From the NCBI RefSeq assembly GCF_001457435.1, contig NZ_LN881716.1:310001-374000 (forward strand): a DNA stretch of 64,000 nt, read 5' to 3'. Made by a program: the position numbers and the translations under genes. The notes beneath the pieces were generated by a model that saw nothing but the letters and a program-made list of their open reading frames with translations, did no database searches and was not told the DNA's origin. This document shows positions 61,340 to 64,000 of this stretch, one piece after another. Positions within the stretch are counted from its first letter, which is position 1; every line of letters begins with the position of its first letter. This stretch comes from Actinobaculum massiliense (GTDB lineage Bacteria > Actinomycetota > Actinomycetes > Actinomycetales > Actinomycetaceae).

Positions 61340-62083
61340 ATGCGCACTGAATTTAGTACCGAACCCGCTACCCCGGCCGAAATTCCGGGGCGAATTGCCC
61401 GCGTGGTCGAAGCGTTGCGGGAGGCAGAAACGAAGGCCGGGCGCTCAATGGGCGAAACGCGCCTACAACTGGCGGTGAAGTATCAGCCGGTCGAAAAGAT
61501 CCGGGCGGCACTCGATTATGGTGCGCGATTCATGGGGCACAACATTATCCAGCAACTGGAGGATATCGAGCCACAACTGCGCGATGTTCAGCCGCATTGG
61601 ACCCACGTGATTGGCCATGTGCAGTCCAATAAAGCAGGCAAAGCCCTGGCCTTCGCCAACTGCATCGAGACGCTGGATTCCCTGAAACTTGCTCGCCGCC
61701 TCGATCGCCTCCAGGGCGAGCGGATCGCGGCCGGAGAGGCCAGCGCGCCGTTCGAGGTGTATCTGCAGGTCAATTCTTCCGGCGCCGATTCTCAGTTCGG
61801 CCTTGAGCCCGGGCGCGCTAAAGAACTCGCCTACCAGGTGAGCGAGCTGGGGAACCTCAAAATCGGCGGACTGATGACGATTGGCGCCCACACGGATGAC
61901 GTCTCCGAAATCGCCGCCTCGTTCGCCTGCACCCGCGATTTGCGCGATTCCCTTGCCGCGGATATCCCCACCTGCACCGAGCTTTCCATGGGCATGACCC
62001 ATGACCTCGAAATCGCCGTGGCCGAAGGGTCCACCATCGTGCGCGTCGGCACCGCCGTTTTCGGCCCGCGCCCGGCGGCGTAG
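61340..62083 (+). CDS. yggS: YggS/PROSC-family PLP homeostasis protein
   Basis: This 247-residue PLP-binding TIM-barrel protein buffers pyridoxal phosphate and affects amino-acid pools. The PLP Lys is in QLAVKYQPVEKI. WTHVIGHVQSNKAGKAL matches the family's H-x-IG-x-LQ-x-NK block, and ELSMGMTHDLEIAVAEGSTIVRVGTAVFG is the phosphate-binding end. The usual GENR/YVQE motif is replaced by MGHNIIQQL, a deviation in an otherwise strict region. No septum (sepF/ylmG) genes follow it, although these often neighbour yggS in Gram-positives. Confidence 0.92.
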   Translation: MRTEFSTEPATPAEIPGRIARVVEALREAETKAGRSMGETRLQLAVKYQPVEKIRAALDYGARFMGHNIIQQLEDIEPQLRDVQPHWTHVIGHVQSNKAGKALAFANCIETLDSLKLARRLDRLQGERIAAGEASAPFEVYLQVNSSGADSQFGLEPGRAKELAYQVSELGNLKIGGLMTIGAHTDDVSEIAASFACTRDLRDSLAADIPTCTELSMGMTHDLEIAVAEGSTIVRVGTAVFGPRPAA

Positions 62084-62171
62084 ATTTTTCTCTAGCCGGC
62101 AGGATTTCCACAACTCAGAACGGCAGAAGCGGGCGTCCGCAGGGATCCGGCTCGCGGCTGGGGTGGTGACA

Positions 62172-62273
62172 GATGGGCGGTAGATACGGGAAATACCCGT
62201 GGAACCAAGGCTCGGATGAAGAGAACTCATACTCGGGCTCGATATCGCCTTTTTCGGTTGCGTGTTTGCTATG
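62172..62273 (+). CDS. Hypothetical 33-residue ORF overlapping the next small ORF
   Basis: It reads MGGRYGKYPWNQGSDEEN and so on, ending in a hydrophobic VACLL whose TGA overlaps the ATG of the next ORF (ATGA). It is unrecognised. It could be a coupled leader, or the displaced 5' part of a once longer membrane protein. Confidence 0.3.
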
Positions 62274-62480
62274 ATCCCCAAGATTCTCGCGGAAGGACTG
62301 ATCCGGATGGATTACCCGGAGAGAGCAAATGCCCTGGAATGGGCGGAATTCGGGATCACCTTCCAGATCGCAATGCTGGCTCTGTCCGTGATCTTGGTTA
62401 TTACCTTCGCATCGGCCTTCTTCATTCCGCACTGGACGACACAAGCAAACCGCGACATTCAGGCCAACCGAGACGATTAG
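62271..62480 (+). CDS. Small hypothetical membrane protein
   Basis: This 69-residue ORF from the ATG at 62271 (GTG at 62262 also in frame) has one clear membrane helix (FQIAMLALSVILVITFASAFF) and a polar tail. The frame stays open back to 62220, where LGLDIAFFGCVFAMIP looks like a second helix without a start codon, so the 5' end may be broken by a frameshift. Codon use looks coding. Not recognised. Confidence 0.45.
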   Translation: MIPKILAEGLIRMDYPERANALEWAEFGITFQIAMLALSVILVITFASAFFIPHWTTQANRDIQANRDD

Positions 62481-62597
62481 TAAAATAGTTAGCGCCTGCC
62501 ACGCATGAATGCGGGGCGCGCGAAGCCCTCAAAACCCACGTGCGGGTGAAGGCATTTTCGCCCCACGAGCAAGCGCGAAAACGCGCCCACGCAAAGC

Positions 62598-62622
62598 GCG
62601 GGCGAAGGCCTTCCCCGCCCGC
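62598..62622 (-). terminator. GC-rich hairpin after ilvE
   Basis: GCGGGCG (62598-62604) pairs with CGCCCGC (62616-62622), extended by AAGG/CCTT with a 3-nt bulge. It lies 30 bp after the ilvE stop. The surrounding 62,484-62,651 region holds no gene. Confidence 0.5.
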
Positions 62623-62651
62623 GCCCGCGCTTCCCGCGCTTCGCCAGACTC

Positions 62652-63791
62652 CTAGCCGATGCGGTAGAGCCAGCCGAATTCGTCGTCGACCTTACCGGCC
62701 TGGATTCCGGTGAGCTCGTCGTAAACGCTCTGCGAGACCTCGTGGGTGGGCAACTCGACCTTGAAGTCGGCGCCGGTCAGGGAACCCACCGCCGTCACCA
62801 CAGCCGCGGTTCCGCAAGCGAACATCTCGCTCACCTCGCCGGATTTAATTCCGGCAATCACGTCGGCGAGCGCTAGAGTATCCTCGGCCACGTCAACCCC
62901 GCGGCGGCGCAGAAGCTGCATAATGCACGAGCGGGTGTTCCCGGGAAGGATATTTCCGGTTAGCCGCGGCGTGCGCACGCGACCATCGGCGTACACCACG
63001 AAAACATTCATGCCGCCGAATTCGTCCAGATTCGTATTGGTCGCGGCGTCAAGGAAGAGCACCTCATCGTAGTGCTCGCGGGCGGCCGTTACCTTAGGCA
63101 AAAGCGACGCCGCATAGTTGCCGCCGGTTTTCACCGCGCCCATGCCGCCTGGGCCGGCGCGATGAAAGTCCTGCTCCACCCACACGTTGATGGGAGTAAA
63201 TCCGTTTGGGAAGTAAGGGCCGGCCGGGCTGGCGATGCAGAGGTACTCGTACTTGGCCGCCGCCCGAACCCCGAGGAACGCCTCTGAGGCAAAAATATAG
63301 GGACGCAGATAGAGGGAGGCTCCCTCCTTGGCCGGCACCCAGCGCGCGTTGGCGCGCACCACGTCCACAATCGAGGCGAGAAAATCGTCAACCGGCAATT
63401 CCGGAATCGCCAAGCGGTAATTGGAGAAATTCAGCCGAGCCGCGTTGTAGGCGGGACGGAATGTCCACAGAGATCCGTCGTCGTGAACGTACGCCTTTAG
63501 GCCCTCGAAAACTTCTTGGCCGTAGTGAAGTACGGCGCCTGCCGGGTCGAGCGAAAGCGGGCCGTAGGGCACAATCTGCTTGTCGTGCCAGCCGGCGTCG
63601 GCAGTCCAGGTTGCGCGCGCCATATAGTCCGCGAAATGCACGCCAAATCCCGGCTTTTGCAGAATCTCGTCAAGTTCAGCCTGCGGGCGCGGCGCCGGAT
63701 TTCCCTGCAGGGCGAAGGTTCCCGCCAGATCATCGGCCTCGGCGTGCGGGGCGTCTGCGATTTGTTCAAGTTCTTCCGGAGTGGTTGGCAT
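62652..63791 (-). CDS. ilvE: Branched-chain amino acid aminotransferase
   Basis: This 379-residue fold-type IV PLP enzyme transaminates Leu, Ile and Val. The core has YGQEVFEGLKAYVHDDG and the PLP Lys in GAVKTGGNYAASLLPK. The FVVYADGRVRTPRLTGNILPGNTR and EMFACGTAAVVTAVGSL blocks complete the site. It matches the type II BCAT common in actinobacteria. The ATG at 63791 has AAGGA 6 nt upstream; the ATG at 63797 lies on top of it. No other ilv gene adjoins. Confidence 0.95.
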   Translation of the reverse strand: MPTTPEELEQIADAPHAEADDLAGTFALQGNPAPRPQAELDEILQKPGFGVHFADYMARATWTADAGWHDKQIVPYGPLSLDPAGAVLHYGQEVFEGLKAYVHDDGSLWTFRPAYNAARLNFSNYRLAIPELPVDDFLASIVDVVRANARWVPAKEGASLYLRPYIFASEAFLGVRAAAKYEYLCIASPAGPYFPNGFTPINVWVEQDFHRAGPGGMGAVKTGGNYAASLLPKVTAAREHYDEVLFLDAATNTNLDEFGGMNVFVVYADGRVRTPRLTGNILPGNTRSCIMQLLRRRGVDVAEDTLALADVIAGIKSGEVSEMFACGTAAVVTAVGSLTGADFKVELPTHEVSQSVYDELTGIQAGKVDDEFGWLYRIG

Positions 63792-63830
63792 AAGCATTCC
63801 TTTCCTCTTCGTCCGACTGATGAGTTTCGT

Positions 63831-63877
63831 GGCGGAACGAAGAGTCCGCCCCTGCCGGTACTTTCGCGCTGATCATA
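63831..63877 (-). promoter_or_regulatory. ilvE upstream region: -10 box and hairpin
   Basis: On the minus strand TATGAT (63872-63877) is a good -10 without a clear -35. Downstream in the leader GGCGGA/TCCGCC (63831-63836 with 63845-63850) forms a 6-bp hairpin. No branched-chain leader peptide was found. Confidence 0.35.
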
Positions 63878-64000
63878 CGCGCGTGGCTTCCCGATTCTCA
63901 TCTGCGACCACGTGGTGATCGACGTATTGATCGCCACGCGCCGATTCTTTGCATTCTGCCCGCCCCCGTGACCCGCGCACGTGACCCGCGGCACCGCGAT

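Overview
The window looks like chromosomal DNA of a high-GC actinobacterium, most like the Actinomycetaceae (Trueperella/Arcanobacterium/Actinomyces group). Evidence: a mycothiol-dependent nitroreductase-type protein, coproporphyrin-dependent haem genes, L32 of the actinobacterial type, an RpiB with Glu in place of the catalytic Cys, many GTG/TTG starts, probable leaderless genes, and a complete mevalonate pathway. The genus is inferred, not shown. No insertion sequence, integrase or prophage was seen.

Layout. 0-4.7 kb: TetR regulator, rpmF, yigZ, then cysK-cysE behind a long leader holding a tiny Cys-rich ORF, and rpiB. 4.7-13.2 kb: M13 peptidase; a sugar locus (MFS porter, LacI regulator running in frame into a GH32 beta-fructosidase); a gene-poor stretch; a decayed DUF222/HNH endonuclease gene. 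13.2-28.2 kb: housekeeping genes (nitroreductase, pepN, malQ, tesB, ettA, ssb, two membrane-type GTPases, tRNA-Arg, Zn-alcohol dehydrogenase, orn). 28.3-39.6 kb, all minus strand: the mevalonate-to-IPP/DMAPP cluster mvk-mvaD-mvaK2-fni-[Pif1-like helicase with BRCT]-mvaA-mvaS, followed by hemQ-hemH. 39.8-45.3 kb: SRPBCC protein, tRNA-His, ATP-grasp protein, AspT/YidE-type transporter, Hsp20, PaiB-like protein, tRNA-Lys. 45.4-58.4 kb: a complete type I-E CRISPR-Cas system. 58.6-64 kb: Ski2-like DUF3516 helicase, YggS, a small membrane ORF, ilvE.

CRISPR-Cas. On the minus strand the order is cas3, cas8e, cse2, cas7e, cas5e, cas6e, cas1, cas2, a short leader and an array of 50 near-identical 28-bp repeats plus one degenerate terminal repeat. 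All eight proteins look intact, so the system is probably functional. The most unusual part lies upstream of cas3. A lone repeat-like element sits on the opposite strand, directly behind a good sigma70-type promoter whose predicted start falls on the first bases of the repeat. It is followed by a 33-nt pseudo-spacer that matches, imperfectly, a site beside the predicted cas3 promoter, with an AA-type PAM inside the -35 box. This is what a Cascade-guided, crRNA-like repressor of the cas operon (CreR-type logic) would look like. The guide match is only partial, so it is a hypothesis, but it is the best candidate here for an undescribed regulatory element.

Other points of interest are the Cys-peptide leader before cysK, the LacI-GH32 in-frame fusion with a strong internal ribosome binding site, a 16-bp inverted repeat between cas6e and cas1, and a helicase gene lodged in the isoprenoid operon.
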